In this document: in pieces, positions 1 to 12,745 of the stretch
How the letters are laid out: each line of letters begins with the position of its first letter
Numbering within the stretch: position 1 is the stretch's first letter
DNA from: Lineus longissimus
Taxonomy: Eukaryota > Nemertea > Pilidiophora > Heteronemertea > Lineidae
Length of the DNA: 64,000 bases
Direction: 5' to 3'
Assembly (NCBI RefSeq): GCF_910592395.1
Contig: NC_088310.1
Coordinates: forward strand, 1,805,501 to 1,869,500
Translations under genes and position numbers: made by a program
The notes under the pieces: generated by a model
Told to the model about the DNA's origin: nothing
The model's input: only the letters and a program-made list of their open reading frames with translations
Databases searched by the model: none

Positions 1-1604
1 GGCCGATTACGTATGGTTGTGACTGTCTTAACTTTCAGATCATGCTGGCAAGACGGTGTCTAGCAGTCCCGATATTCGGTCTCGTAGTGCCTCCCTCATC
101 TCTCGCGACATCGGGACTGTGCTCCACCGTTTTGCCATCACTTTGAGAGCAATGAGACAGCCACAACAAGACCATGTCAGGCATCGATGCTGTACAACGT
201 CTGTTATGCGACACCGTGATGAAAAGGCAGTGGAGCTGCCAGTCCCATTCGGTATGGTTGTGGTTGTCCCAGTCCGGTCACAGCCACTGCGCTGGCATGG
301 ACTGAGATGGGGCAACCATGCCCGATGTTGTCTCCTTTTTCTCAACGTGTCGACGGCACAATAGAGCAACCAGGTCCAATTTGTTCTGGTTGTGACTGTC
401 TCATCTCTCTCACTGTGTCGCAACAGGGCGAAACTGCTCGGCCCATTCGGTCTGATGGTGGCTGTCTCAACTACCTCAGCGTGTTGGCAAGACGCTGGGG
501 AACCAGAGCCCCTTCAGTCTGGTGGTGACTGTCCTATCTCAGTTGCCATGTTGGTAGTTGTCACAACCACATGGTCACATCCCTCATGTGTCCACTAGAC
601 CAGAATGTGTTGTATTGATGGAGACGGCCACCTCATTCCAGTGATATCCAGGAGACCAGATTGTGACCACGTCCCTGGTGTCTGGCTGTTCTGTTTGGCT
701 TGATTGAGATAAGATTTGGTCCCCTGAGTATACAGTGGGGTTGTGGCAATTGTCCCTATGCCATGGTTCTGTTGCCAATTGCGTTTACGTCCTCGATACA
801 CCGGCATTTGACAAGAACCAGAGAGGCTGAGATTACGTCCGATATTTCCCAAAGGAACAAAAACACCTCAGGAAAAAGACAATAAAGACTGATTATCACA
901 GCATTATCAAATGTATTAGCAAAAAGATTATAATATTGATGCACAATAACAATATAGTTTAATGTTGTACATGATGAAATCAGTAAAGAGTGAATGAGCG
1001 CATGAGACCAACCCACCAACTGACAATCTTGAGAGGGCCCCATGTCTCAATTTATCAGCCATGGCTGGATAGGAGCATTCATCTACTATTAGGTAATATG
1101 AATCAGAAAAAAGGAGATAACTGTCTTGGTCAAAGACTACTGGTCTACATAAGAGAACCCCTCTGACAGATCAAGATGTATTGCTTTTCTAAGAACTCTG
1201 ATTACACTATTCATGGAGTTTCTTGGCAGTGAAGAGGAAATGGCAGCATGTTACGCATGTTATCAATTACATGTATAATCACTCAAGAGAAACAAGGATA
1301 CCAGTATACAAAATAACAACTTGTGCACGCGACACAAAGGAAAAGGTACACATGTACTCACATTATCAATACTCAGTGGCGTATTCAATAAATACACAAA
1401 AATATTCTCACAACCGATCAGTCTTTTCACAGATCTTATAAATGTGTGAACACATCATTGGATGATATCAAAAAAGCATAGAGCCTTGTATTTTTGGTAA
1501 TATGAAAACATTTGCCAGTCTTATGTCACCCAAGGCTCAAAACCACTTTTAAAGTAATACATCTAGATACATCTAGATCATTTTATAAGATTGATATGGC
1601 CTAC
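1..1604. other. Left flank, 3' side of CDAN1
   Basis: I see no convincing gene here. The first 560 bases are a degenerate repeat (separate entry). The rest is AT-rich sequence with only short chance ORFs. A plus-strand AATAAA lies near 883. No clear canonical polyadenylation signal for CDAN1 (TTTATT on the plus strand) was found just downstream of its stop; a variant TATAAA on the minus strand sits near 1582-1587. Confidence 0.5.
10..560. repeat. Degenerate tandem repeat built on a GGTTGTGACTGTC-type motif
   Basis: Variants of the phrase GGTTGTGACTGTCTC recur near 15, 250, 373, 452 and 521. Some are followed by TGTTGGCAAGAC or a similar string and preceded by CATTCGGTCTG. The last spacings are about 70-80 bases, and the copies are strongly diverged. 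A related phrase (TTGGTTGTGACAG) heads the duplication at 15284, so this may be a dispersed low-copy family. It is seen by eye only; exact unit borders are uncertain. Confidence 0.4.
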
Positions 1605-4600
1605 TCAAGTCACTCTCACACTTCCCACAATTTCAGTGATTGAATGTTCTTCCTTCTTGTTCTCATGACAGTTTTCGTTCCTCGCTAATTTCATTTTTTC
1701 CATCATCTCAGACAACGGGCTGGTGATGGTGGATGCCTCACCACACAGCTGTAACAACCATTCCACCCCCTGGATGAGCTCCTCTGGCATGACGGCTTTG
1801 CCCAGGGTTTGGACGACATCACAAACTAGCTCAGAAAGACGCTCCAGAGTATCCTAAAAAGAAGTGCTAACAGTCTTTACATTGATCCTGGTTAATTCAC
1901 ATTGGGAAAGTAGAATAACAAAGTTCCCCTACAAGTGTTTGGGCGATGGGAAGGCTGCAGATGGGCAGCAGAGAACAACACCCAGCACATTTGATCAAAG
2001 TTTGTACAAGTATATGTTGTTGAGAGACTGGTGTGAAGGATTTCTCTCACATATTTGTCCATGCTGCAAGATATCTCTTATGATTACATGTATGAAGTCG
2101 TCTTTACAGGGTATTCAGATTTTACTTATCCTAATCGATATGGAAGAGACAAACAGATTTTAGGAACAGCTAACAAAATGTACACAATGGGTGATATGAA
2201 TAAAGACTAGCAATTGCTTTTATCCAAAACTTCACGTACATTTGCACTGGGCCTTTCTGTACAAAATTAAAGTAAAAGCATTTGCTAGATTTTATACATA
2301 TCGGCCAATGACATGATCGACTTACAAGTTCCAATGGTTCTTGTATGATGGTCAAGACACACTTGCCAAGACATTGGGGACTGACTAATTGTGCTTCCAC
2401 GACAGCTTTGATCAGTCTGCCATAGGCATCCCAGCACTCCTGTGGAAAGAAAACAAATGTAAGGACAAGGAAAGTTTAGGCAGAAAGTGGTGTGTATGGA
2501 TGCAACAGTTTGTACACACTTTCAAGATTATGATCTGAACTCCCAGCACAGAAACTCTGAACGCTAAATTTGTACCAACCCAAAGACAACTTGCCACTTT
2601 ACCCCTCAAGGCTTGTTTCAGCAGTTTTCTCTAACGATTTTGCAACTTCCACAGGCCCTTATGGTCAGTTAAAACTATATTCCAACAGCAGGAAACACTG
2701 GAGCCGAGACAGACTTTAAATGTTGAACTCAGTGGCTTGCATTTAGTTTCCAAGTCCTGGAGCAGGAACTTCAGGAAAGACGCCTTCAGGGCCGGCTTGG
2801 AACGACCAGCCAATGAATAAGATTAAAGGTTGGATTAAAATTCCATCAGCTGCTCTGTCTGTCACTTACCATGTAATTACTAGCACCATCAAGAGCATAA
2901 ACATGTTTGTAACACAGGAATGCGTGAGGCTGGATGTAGTCATATAATGGTCCTCTCCAGATCTTCACCAGCCTCTCGATCACGTCAGCAGTCAGGTTAT
3001 GAGGGCATGATGAAGCTGAAAGAAAAAGACAGGACGTATAGGGGGCGAAAAGTGTATTAGAAACGTTTTTGTTGCAGGAATGTCTCCTTGATGTCATTAC
3101 ATGGTTCGAAATTGAATGTGTCCACAACATTTTAAAAGTTTATCTCTGGAGCTGCTGCAGGTGGATGTCAAGGAACACTGTCAGTGGCAGTTATGAGGCT
3201 GCTTAAAGTGATTCAATCAGCCAGATCGTCCACCTCAGGACAGAATATTCGATACTCTGGTTAGCCTACAAGTAATTGACTCCTAGGAGTCCCATTGACT
3301 TACCCATATTACAAGCGAGGTCCTTGGTCAGGAGCCCAAATGAACGCTGCATTGCTAAGATGACATCCTGTCTTGTTGTGAGGGAAGCATAGATGTCGTC
3401 CAGCACCTTGACACAGTCCTCCTTGGTTGGTTCATGCTTGAACAACAAGATATCCAGGGTTAGGTCCTGAAAAGAGAGAGAATCAAAGTCAGTGTGCATC
3501 CAGATGAGAAGTACACTTGTTCAAATTTATCAAAGCGATGGATGTCATTCTGATCTTCTAGTTGTGAATTTCTGAGCAACAAGTGACTTCGATTTAAACT
3601 GTTGCAGTTAAAGAGTGCTTAAGAACTGATTTTTAAACCAAAAGGCAATATAGCCACAAGTCACTTGAAAATTGTGGCAATTGATCATAATACCTTCAAA
3701 TGTGTCAGTGCATCTGAGGGCGGTATCTGATCTGGATTGTGGACCAGGATGTCTGTAGTCGCGTGGTCTTTCTCCGCATCCCTGACTCCAAGCTTGGCCT
3801 CCTGGAACACCTTCACAAAAGTTCTATTTTTGATCTGCTTGTCGAGTTCTGGTGATAACTCCTTGTTGACCATGTCTGAAGAAGAAGAGTTCAAAATGCA
3901 CAAGAGATGATTCAAGTCCAATGAGAGTAAAATAGAAATCAAACGTCATAATGATGAAACAACATTATTTTCAACTGCATGGTTGGTAAAGAGTCTCATC
4001 TACATGTACTTACTGGTGGTAATAAGAGTATTCATCCATTGTTGTACTCTCTCGATAGCCAAACGCTGCGAGATCTGAGCAGCCATCTTCAGGACACCCT
4101 CCGAGATATCCTCTGGCAGCATCTGGGGGAGGATGGTAGCAACATGCTCTTCACAATATCTATAATGGGAACGTTAGAGATACATGTACAAATAGTTGTT
4201 CCAATCCTTGTCAAATCTATAGAAAATAGGCCAAAAAGCAAGTGTGAAATACTGAGACAGGTGAACGTGACTTACTCTGGTGCACTGTTGATGCCATTCA
4301 CTCTTGCCTTGTCAGCCAAAGTTTCACAGAGGTCAAGCAGCTTTACACCGAGTCGTTCCTGAAACACAACAAGACATTGTCCGTTCAAAACAGTTGCTGG
4401 TGCTCTTGTCAGAAGTACATGTATATGTTTCTATGTAAAATCAAATTTTGAGCACATTTTTCTAATCCCATGTACAGTCAAAGTTACATGTGTAGTTGGA
4501 TGATACAAGGTACAGTATCAAGGATACCTTCCCTACCTTTGTCTTCTGGTCATACTTTCCCAACACCAGATCTCCAACGAGCAACGAGATATTTTCAGTC

Positions 4601-7600
4601 CCCGTTCCCAGGTACTCTGGAAGAACCTTCGCTCGGAATCTCTTGATGTAGTTACTGGCGACGCGATCTGCCACGAACTCGACACATTTCTTCATGGAAG
4701 CCGGGTGATTGTGGAAGAAATTCTCCTCAAGTTGATCCTGAAATAGAAAAAAGACATGCATTTTCTAGACCTAAAGATTCCATTTCAGGTTCTGTAAATG
4801 TGATACATACTGTGCACACACTATTGAGCTGGTTTTGGCGAGTCTCTTTCTCAAAGGCCTAGTACAAATAAGAAAGGCCATTTGGACAGGCTTTGAACCC
4901 TCAACCAGATAAATAGAGTCAACATATTACATCAAAAAATAAACCGTTCAATCATACCTGCATTTGCTTCTCGGACACAGATGTTTGAACTTCTGAATCT
5001 GCCGACACTGGAGTGATCTTCCTGATCTGATTGGTGCGACTGCTCAGGCCGACAGCAAACTCCACTAGCAATGAACGAACTTCTCCTGAATTCAGAAAGT
5101 ATCATATGAAAGGGACAGGTACAGGATAGTTTGCTGCCAATGCCATGTGGAAGAAATTGATTCTAAATCTAGTGCAACACTAAATACAGAATAACCTCTC
5201 AATCGTCTCAGTCCTGATTACATGCCCCGACTTGGAATCAAATTCTCAGTTTGTTGGAGCCAATTAAGACAGAACTTGTTCTTATCTCAAAACGAATATG
5301 GCCTTGCTTTCTCCACTGAACATCTGAGCTGTTATGACTGATCTCAAGACACTGCACTTTCCATAACTTGCTGACTTACCTAAGTATGGGCAGCATGTGT
5401 AGAGAAGTTGATGATCCACAAAGTCTAGATTATCCTGAAACATGAAAACAAATAAACTTACCAAATCATATGTACCCAAGAAGAAGAAAAGTCACAATCT
5501 GAATTCTACTAGGGTATGATCCAATGAGACCAGTCTGGAACTTGAGTGACTTACAAGTGCTAAGCTTGAATCACCAGTTGCCATCTCCAAATCATCTAGT
5601 TCATCATAGGTGAAGAAGAGACCATCAGGGAAAGCAGGGATCTGAAATGACGGGAAGGCAATATAATGGTTCACATCCACTTTATGGGCAGGTATCAATT
5701 AGTATTCTGAATCATTCGGCAATTTCAAATGATTTGTAACCAGGTCCACCTGATAAACAGTTCAGAGACATCAAGTAATTAGGATGTAAAAGGGATACTG
5801 AACTGGAGATATTGGTCGTCTCACCGAACATCAGAATTTGCGTTTCAATCAGATGTAAACTTACTTCGAACAGCCATCCAAGTAAGACTATGACCAGCAA
5901 CATCGCTATATTACCACTCTTCCGATGGAACTCTCTCTTGCACGTCCTGCAATGAAATGTCAAAATAATCTACATCAGCCAAGCAGATATGAGCTCAGAA
6001 ATGCCTCCTTGCTATACCAGTAATGTTGAGAGACACATTTTGATGAACCAGCATAGTTTGTATTCATCATATGCTTGCCAAATGGGTGTTCTGAAGATGT
6101 CAAACTTACTTGTATATCTGAATAAGCAGCACCATGACTGCCTTGATGGAGTCAAGAGATATGGCTATAGGATCTGACATGCTGAGGTATTCCACAACCC
6201 ATGGGAGAGTGAACGAGATACGTCCATCCCGGACGCAGCATCGCAGAAATGACAGCAGGTCAACCTGAAAGCTCTGCAATTTAAACAAGTGATGCTAAAT
6301 GTACAGACAGAGATAGAATGTTCAAGTACAAGGTAGATTTGTATTGATTCAAACTGTGGTGGGTTGCACACGGGGTGGGTGGATGAACCAACTGAGTGAT
6401 GTGGCTAAAATTCGTCACACTATCATGCAATCGCTGAATCGGTGCAATATCGTCATTATGCTCTTGATGTTCCTTATATCACTGGGTTATAATTTACCTG
6501 CGTAAGATTTCTGGTTTCTATCACAGATGAAACAATGGCCTCTGGAAGCTTCTCTGGGGTTTGGTACGGGAGGAATATGATGAAGCCAAGGAACTTGCCC
6601 AGCAGACGCAAAGTGAGGACAGTTGTCACAAACACATCCTTGCTCTCCTGCAACAAGACAAGAGTGGTTAACTGAAAACATATTATGATTGAAAGTATCT
6701 AACCAATATATCTTGATGCAACTGCTATGATTTCTGTGACCAAAAGAAGAAGTAAAAAGACAAAATGTTGCAATTTTTTTGACCACTGAACCTATTTTAC
6801 TGTCGAATGAACAGACAAGTACAAGTTACCATTCTTCCTCTTGATAAGTCAACACTAGACAACCAATTTTCTCTATGAAGATAGCAAAATCAACTCAAAG
6901 AAACTTGCACCGTACCTGATCCACGATACCATCTTGAGCATCAGCCTCAGGAAGAGGCAGCTGGACATTGTTCAACTGAAAGGGAAGAAAATCATTGAGT
7001 AGACAGAATATCTAAGTCAGTACAAGCAACCTCCAAGCCAGGCCTTACACAGAGGTTAGGTCATCACCTTTCACTAACAATTTCCAAAGAGCGGGCGACA
7101 TCGGTATTGACTCAAGAGCATTATACGACTTGGGAGACTTCACAAATCGTTTGGAAGGTTAATGACATTGGTCTTCGCCATCACCTAACATCTTATCTTA
7201 AAACTTAAGCTACTGACCTCACAGATTTTGCAATAGATACTCTCACTGAGATGTTTGTTGAAGGTGAAGTTACAGGAGGCCATGATGAACGTGCGGAAGA
7301 ACTTCTGACAGCCTTGAAATGAGGGTGGAGGAGATGGTCCATTCATGCTGTTTGGGGTGATGAAGCGCTCCTGCAACCTAGAAGAGAGAGAGGTGTCTTA
7401 TTGTATCTTAGAGCTGGATGTGACAAGAGACTGCCAAGCTGGCTTTTCATTATTTGCTTCTAACAGTTACTTTCTCTGAAGTCTTCAAGATCGAGGTTGT
7501 CACCATAATAGATACAAGTAATATGTAATATTTAAGCTCACCTCTTAAATTTTTCTGGATTTGACTGTTTCAGTTTTGCCAGGAGAGCAACGCTGTCTTC

Positions 7601-10600
7601 ACCACCTTCCAATCGCAGACTACCATCACCCTTGCACATCTAGAACAAGAAATATGTGTATCACACCAGAAATGATAGTCACTGGGAACAATTCTAAACA
7701 ACTGTTGTCGATTTGCAACTGTCAAAGCCACAATACGCAGCATGTTGGTGTCACATATGTCAACATTTGTTTTTCAATTACCTCAATAAGTTGGGACTGA
7801 AAAAGCCGAGCAAAATGGATGTGATTTGTAAGTTCCGAGCCGCAGTTGACCAGTGCTTGTATTCTCCCCGTCATTTGTTCCTGCATCGACCAATCAGGGT
7901 TGAGATGATTGTCTTCCCATTCACGCAGTAATTCATAGAACATGTCCCTAGAAAGTTGAAGGGGAAAGTGGTCATTCCATTGGCAGAAAATGAAAGACGA
8001 AAATGAGACGGACGTAAAAAGTCAGCCAGATATACAACATGTATATTTCATACCAGAAAATGATTTGCAGGTACTACAGCTGATCAAGTGAGTATTTACA
8101 TCTTTTGCTTCTGAGCAGCCTATTGAATCTTTTCTATGGAAGTAAGGAGTATTACTACAGATGTACATGAAGCTGTACTGCATGTACTTTTATAGGTTTT
8201 CTTACTATGGAGCTACAATGATAATGGAGCTATTTAACATCATTATGAGCCTTTGACAGCACAAATACTGTGATCAATGAGAACAGAAGCATCTCTTTGT
8301 TTACCTCTGCTTCTTGAAGAGATAAAATGATTTATCAGTGGGGAAGTTTCCCTTGTTGTCTGTGTCAGCTTGGAAGGAGATCCGATTGCATATGGCTGTT
8401 GGTTGAGATGGAAACGCCTGAAAAAATCCTGTCATTGTCAGAACATGTCAAATGAAAACATTGACAGAAAGCCTACACACGAGTTTCAACATAACCTGGA
8501 TAAGCAGCGACACTGACTTTAGAAATGGCATTGAGAAATATTTTTTAGTGATTGCAAAATCATTGCCACTTGATACCACAAAATTATGAGACGCAGAAGT
8601 ACACAACACCTCTCACCTTTACGGACATACTTTCATAGGCCACCGCAAGGACATCTCTGAGAGAAGGAGTAAACTGGCTGATTCTAGGATTGTCCACTAG
8701 CAACCGTAACGTTGAACGGTCCAGTAAGGATAGGAACTGCTTCTGTCTCTCCAGGACGCTTGTAGCAAAGAAAACAGTGTTATGGACGGTGTTGAAGTAA
8801 ACAAGCTCATCTTCATCTGGAAAAATCAAAAGATTGATAAGAATATGGAAATCGACAGTGTCATGGTAGAAAGTATGGGATAAGGCTCATCTCTGAGGTG
8901 ATGCATAGACCAATGTACCATTCAAAACAATGAGATTGCAAGACTTGGTCAAGCTACACATACTGCTACCTGTAATATTTACTTTGGAGTGGGCTGTAAC
9001 AAACCAGCACTCACCATATTTTGAGTGGAGAAACACTTCCAGGTTGTCAATCGTAGTGAAGTGGAACATTAATATTAGGACTAACCTGCACAAGCATCCT
9101 GTGTGGTGGCCTGTTCCTCTTCTGGGCATCCACGCACTGTCAGCAACTGTACTAGGAAGTATAACTCAACAGTGATGTTGGACACCAGTGGCTCTGTAAA
9201 ATCAAAACAGTAGAACCTACAGTACAGTAGAACCTCCCCCAAACGACACCTCACTATCAGGGACACCCTCTGTATCAAGGACAATGCATTTGATCTCAAA
9301 TTGGTCGTCTCCATATCATTTGACCTTCATAATCAGGACACATAAGAAGGAAAGCATTTGCTAGTCACATGGGTCCACCTAACAGCCACATCTGAGGAAC
9401 AAAAGCCAACTCAAGTTGACAGTTGACCTTATAGACCAAATGGGTCTACATATCTGAACGGCGAATGCTAAGAAGGACTAACCATTTAAAATCCCGGAAT
9501 AAATTCGGATCAGGACATCCAGTTTATCTTCATAAGTCACCGCACTCCGATCTGCAATCACAGTATCAGTGAAACTACAAAGTCGTTGGAGTCTGGCCTT
9601 CGTTGGTGTGATCGTTGAAAGATTTGGACTGTTTCTCCCTGAGGATTGAGATGAGTCTCCGCCATCTGATACCGCCTCATTTCGCTTAGCTATGATTTCT
9701 TTTCTTAAAATTAAAACAAGACTTCAAAATATACCAATCAAAGACTTGAAAGATAGCTGTAATTATATTACTCTTCAATTCAAGGAGTTTCACCTAACGT
9801 ACGTTTTCGAACTGAGTTTGCTTGCAGGTCAAGAGAGATACTGGGTTTGTATCTAGAACTTGGTTCAAAAAGACATCTACAGTAGAACCTCCCTCAGCGG
9901 ACACCTCTGCCAGGCGGACACCTCTACATTACGGACACGTCCGGCCAGTCCCGATTTTTTCTAAGTCATTTCCAATAACAAAAACCTCTGTACGGCGGAC
10001 ACCTCTCTATTCCGAATTGCGGACAGGGCGATAGCCAATTTTTGGTCCAATTCCCTCCCAATTACGGACAGTAGGCAAAAACAATGGCTTCCCGCGTGCG
10101 CTTGGAGAGTCGAGTAGGCCCGACAGGTGTGATATTTGCGTAATTAATCAACGTAATTACCCCATGGCATTGTGTTTTTGTATCCTAATTAAGCCGTGGC
10201 ATTTGTTTACTCATCTTTTCAACTAATCACATAGGCCTATTGCATGTATTGTGTCAACGGACACTCATAAATCCACGCGGTTTTGTCAGTGTTGCGGCGA
10301 ATATGCGTTAGTAGAGAAATTAGAAAAAATTAATTATTAATCAAAGGTGGCTGATGGACAGAAATTATGGTGTTTTTTCACACATTATGACATGTCTGGG
10401 AGATTTTGCAATACAAGGGGCACCTTTTACTAGAGAGATTATTCACGCTCTGAGTTCCAAAGTAGCTCACGTCATTCAACGCAACATCACAAGCAAATAC
10501 TGATCAGCCAACAGGTTTAAAGTTTCTACGCTAGATGTCGACACAGAGAAAACCAAGACCTGCAAGGCGGGAACTTCAAATTCACCTATGGGACGATTTG

Positions 10601-12605
10601 GCATAACCTCTCTAGTGCGGACACCTCTATTGCGGACACCTTGGCCCAGTCCCATGGGTGTCCGCAATAGAGAGGTTGTACTGTATATCATGTTGGGAAT
10701 CATAATCAGGGTGCAACATCAATAGACTCAATGAAATACAAGAGTCCTTTTTAACACCAGTCCACCATAACAACACACACCTTATTATTTCTCTCTCCTC
10801 ATCAAAGTTGACCGTCTTAACCTGCGGGTTTCTAAATGCAGGGTTAATATCAGATGTCTTCTCAACAGGCCTGGTTTCTATTGTGGTGAGTGAGATCCTC
10901 CTTCCTCCAGTATTTGTATTTGGTGTTGGGTTTTGTTTTATAGGAGTTGGTGTGATCCGTCTGGATGGGGTTATGATAGGATTTGAACTGAAAATAAAAT
11001 ACATGCAGAAACACGAAATTCAAAATACAAACAATAAGTATACACAAAGTTACTGGCAATTTCATGTTTCAAAATTCTATTTGACTTAGAATATAGTTAG
11101 CTTGTCAAACTCTACATGAGAAAGACAACATTTAAATACCGGTACTACAATATACTGTCATATAGCGACATTCTATGCCAACAAAGTGAACTTGTCTGGT
11201 CTGACATAAATTGAGCAAAACAAATGATTTGCTGACTGCAGACTCACCTTGTGTCTGTAGATTTTTGAGTGTCTGTCACAGGCCCCAAGCTCACTGGAGG
11301 AAAATCGTCTAAGTTATTGAGACTGAAGATGGGTGGACTTGCGACAGGGGTTACTTTCATAACTCTTGTGGCACTTTCACTGCTACCCGCACCATTTTTC
11401 TTGCCTTTACTACCTGATCTTCTCTGCATCCTTGGAGATGGATTAGGTGACCCATCATTCGTCTCTGTCTTATTCCAATGAGGACTTTTCTTTTTCTTAT
11501 AATCGCTGCCATCTGGAGTGGCGAGAAAGTCGCCCAGAGTCTGCCTATATTTAAAGCGCTGGTGATCAGGAGTCACGTAATTGGGTGATTGTTTCTGCTG
11601 TCCTTTTTGTGCCCAATCATGTTGGGGACTTGTTCGGTTAAAAGCACCTTTCCGGGGACCAGCTGTCCCCTTTTTGTTGGACCATTCTAAAAGACTTGGC
11701 GAATCAAGAGAAGAATTGGGTGATGCCAAACTGAACACATCAGGGCGACCAGGTTTATTCTCCAGCGGACTTGCAGAGAAGAGCTGAACTCGGTTTCCTC
11801 CAGCCTTCTTAGATCCACTTGTTCCATGCTTCAAAATATCACATTTCTTTTTTAATTTTAAATTTGTAGGTGTCTTTGCAGGGGATGGATTTAATGATCT
11901 GCTGCTTTGAAGTAATGGAAGACTCTGATCACGCAGATAGTTCAGGAAGAAAGGAACAAATTCAGTCCTCAATTTGGCATACTGGACAAAGTCATGAGGA
12001 GTTTCATTCTGCAATTAAAAGAGTAAGATTAGTCATTGATCAATCTTCAAATGATGTATCTTTGTTTGTTGACCAATGCCATGGCGACATGGACAGGATG
12101 ACACTGCAGCAGGGATTGCATCAGTCAGTTTAATTTCTACCTCATCCTCGTCCTTGATTGGATCCATCGTCATCGATCAATGATTATAAGTGAGACAGTC
12201 ACTGGTGACTGGCCCAGCCAGTGCAGAGAGTCCCACTGGATGCGAGCCAGCCATGACAACTGACCTAAATGCAAGGAAATGAACACACTTTGCATGAAAC
12301 ACAAGGGCAGAGTTGTTGCGTGAAGGCTCATGAGCATGTACTATGTTATGTACATGAGAAGTGAAAATTTGCACTTTTGGTTGAATGAATTGAATGAAGT
12401 TCAGAAGAGGAAAATTCAACAAGAACACCGATATCTCCGCGACCAGAGGGAGCCTTGATGTAAAGTAGACATTTTCAGAATCTTTGTTTTGCGGGGAACA
12501 TTTTGACACAACATGACATACGTCTTTTGTGTTTTTACACAGCCAGGGGATCAACAAACTTGGTGGAGTCTGCTCTTTCAGCAACATTTCAAGAATGGCG
12601 GCCAT
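1605..12605 (-). CDS. CDAN1: Codanin-1 (complete, 25 coding exons)
   Basis: Codanin-1 binds the histone chaperone ASF1 and restrains histone supply to the nucleus; it is mutated in human congenital dyserythropoietic anaemia type I. Exons (minus strand): 12605-12522, 12008-11248, 10987-10781, 9703-9483, 9193-9086, 8816-8617, 8417-8305, 7947-7782, 7639-7542, 7377-7218, 6975-6916, 6647-6498, 6273-6110, 5946-5865, 5641-5555, 5434-5380, 5085-4958, 4737-4537, 4358-4276, 4159-4014, 3875-3694, 3466-3304, 3015-2870, 2439-2326, 1853-1605. They join to 4128 nt (1375 aa; human 1227) with all phases matching. The start MAAILEMLLKEQ resembles the human start. RRITPTP (residues 291-297) looks like the ASF1-binding B-domain motif of HIRA and CAF-1 p60. 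Family blocks include FYELLREWED, KFLGFIIFLPYQ and HQLLYTCCPYLG. The extra length lies mainly in the low-complexity region encoded by exon 2. The start codon is chosen by homology; an in-frame upstream ATG exists at 12725. Confidence 0.95.
9208..9310 (+). repeat. Fragment of the pogo-like MITE family
   Basis: Two overlapping copies of CAGTAGAACCT (9208 and 9225) are followed by GACACC-type repeats. These are the terminal features of the larger element at 9880. The fragment lies in the CDAN1 intron between exons 9703-9483 and 9193-9086. It has no coding capacity. Confidence 0.5.
9880..10683. mobile_element. Non-autonomous pogo/Tc1-mariner-like element (MITE), 804 bp
   Basis: The left end reads CAGTAGAACCTCCCTC and the inverted right end reads CAGTACAACCTCTCTA. 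Both run into CGGACACC, giving imperfect terminal inverted repeats of about 28 bp. The element is flanked by TA on both sides (9878-9879 and 10684-10685), the target duplication of the Tc1/mariner/pogo superfamily. Subterminal copies of CGGACACCTC recur. No transposase frame is visible, so it must be moved in trans or be dead. It sits in the CDAN1 intron between exons 10987-10781 and 9703-9483. Confidence 0.7.
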
Positions 12606-12745
12606 TTTTTGAATTTTTTCAGAACGAGGCCAAGACGAACCGGAAACGAGGCCAACCGGAACCGGAAACATGTTATCTTCAGCTTTTCTTCGCGGGAAAC
12701 AATATTTTTTGTCAGTATCTGTCACGAAAATACCCCATTTTCATC
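12606..12745. promoter_or_regulatory. Shared divergent promoter of CDAN1 and the acidic-protein gene
   Basis: Only 140 bp separate the CDAN1 start codon (minus strand) from the ATG of the plus-strand gene. Both genes must fire from this stretch or from overlapping first exons. No TATA box stands out; the segment contains repeated CCGGAA/CGGAA words (12640-12668), a core typical of ETS-type binding sites in TATA-less bidirectional promoters. That reading is inference. Confidence 0.55.

Noticed and set aside
2631-2813. 60-codon minus-strand ORF between two CDAN1 exons
   Set aside because: The flanking exons (3015-2870 and 2439-2326) already join in phase. No acceptor/donor pair frames this ORF.
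9040-9063. 24-nt in-frame microexon (VFLHSKYG) in CDAN1
   Set aside because: Phases would fit, but the acceptor lacks a pyrimidine tract. The flanking exons join directly in frame without it.
11269-11787. Plus-strand ORFs over CDAN1 exon 2
   Set aside because: Shadows of the minus-strand coding exon, which is confirmed by homology and phase.
12140-12175. Minus-strand segment ATGGATCCAATCAAGG with a following GTAGAA donor
   Set aside because: Looks exon-like, but CDAN1 exon 1 (ending 12522) joins exon 2 (12008) in phase 0 directly and matches human codanin-1 without it.
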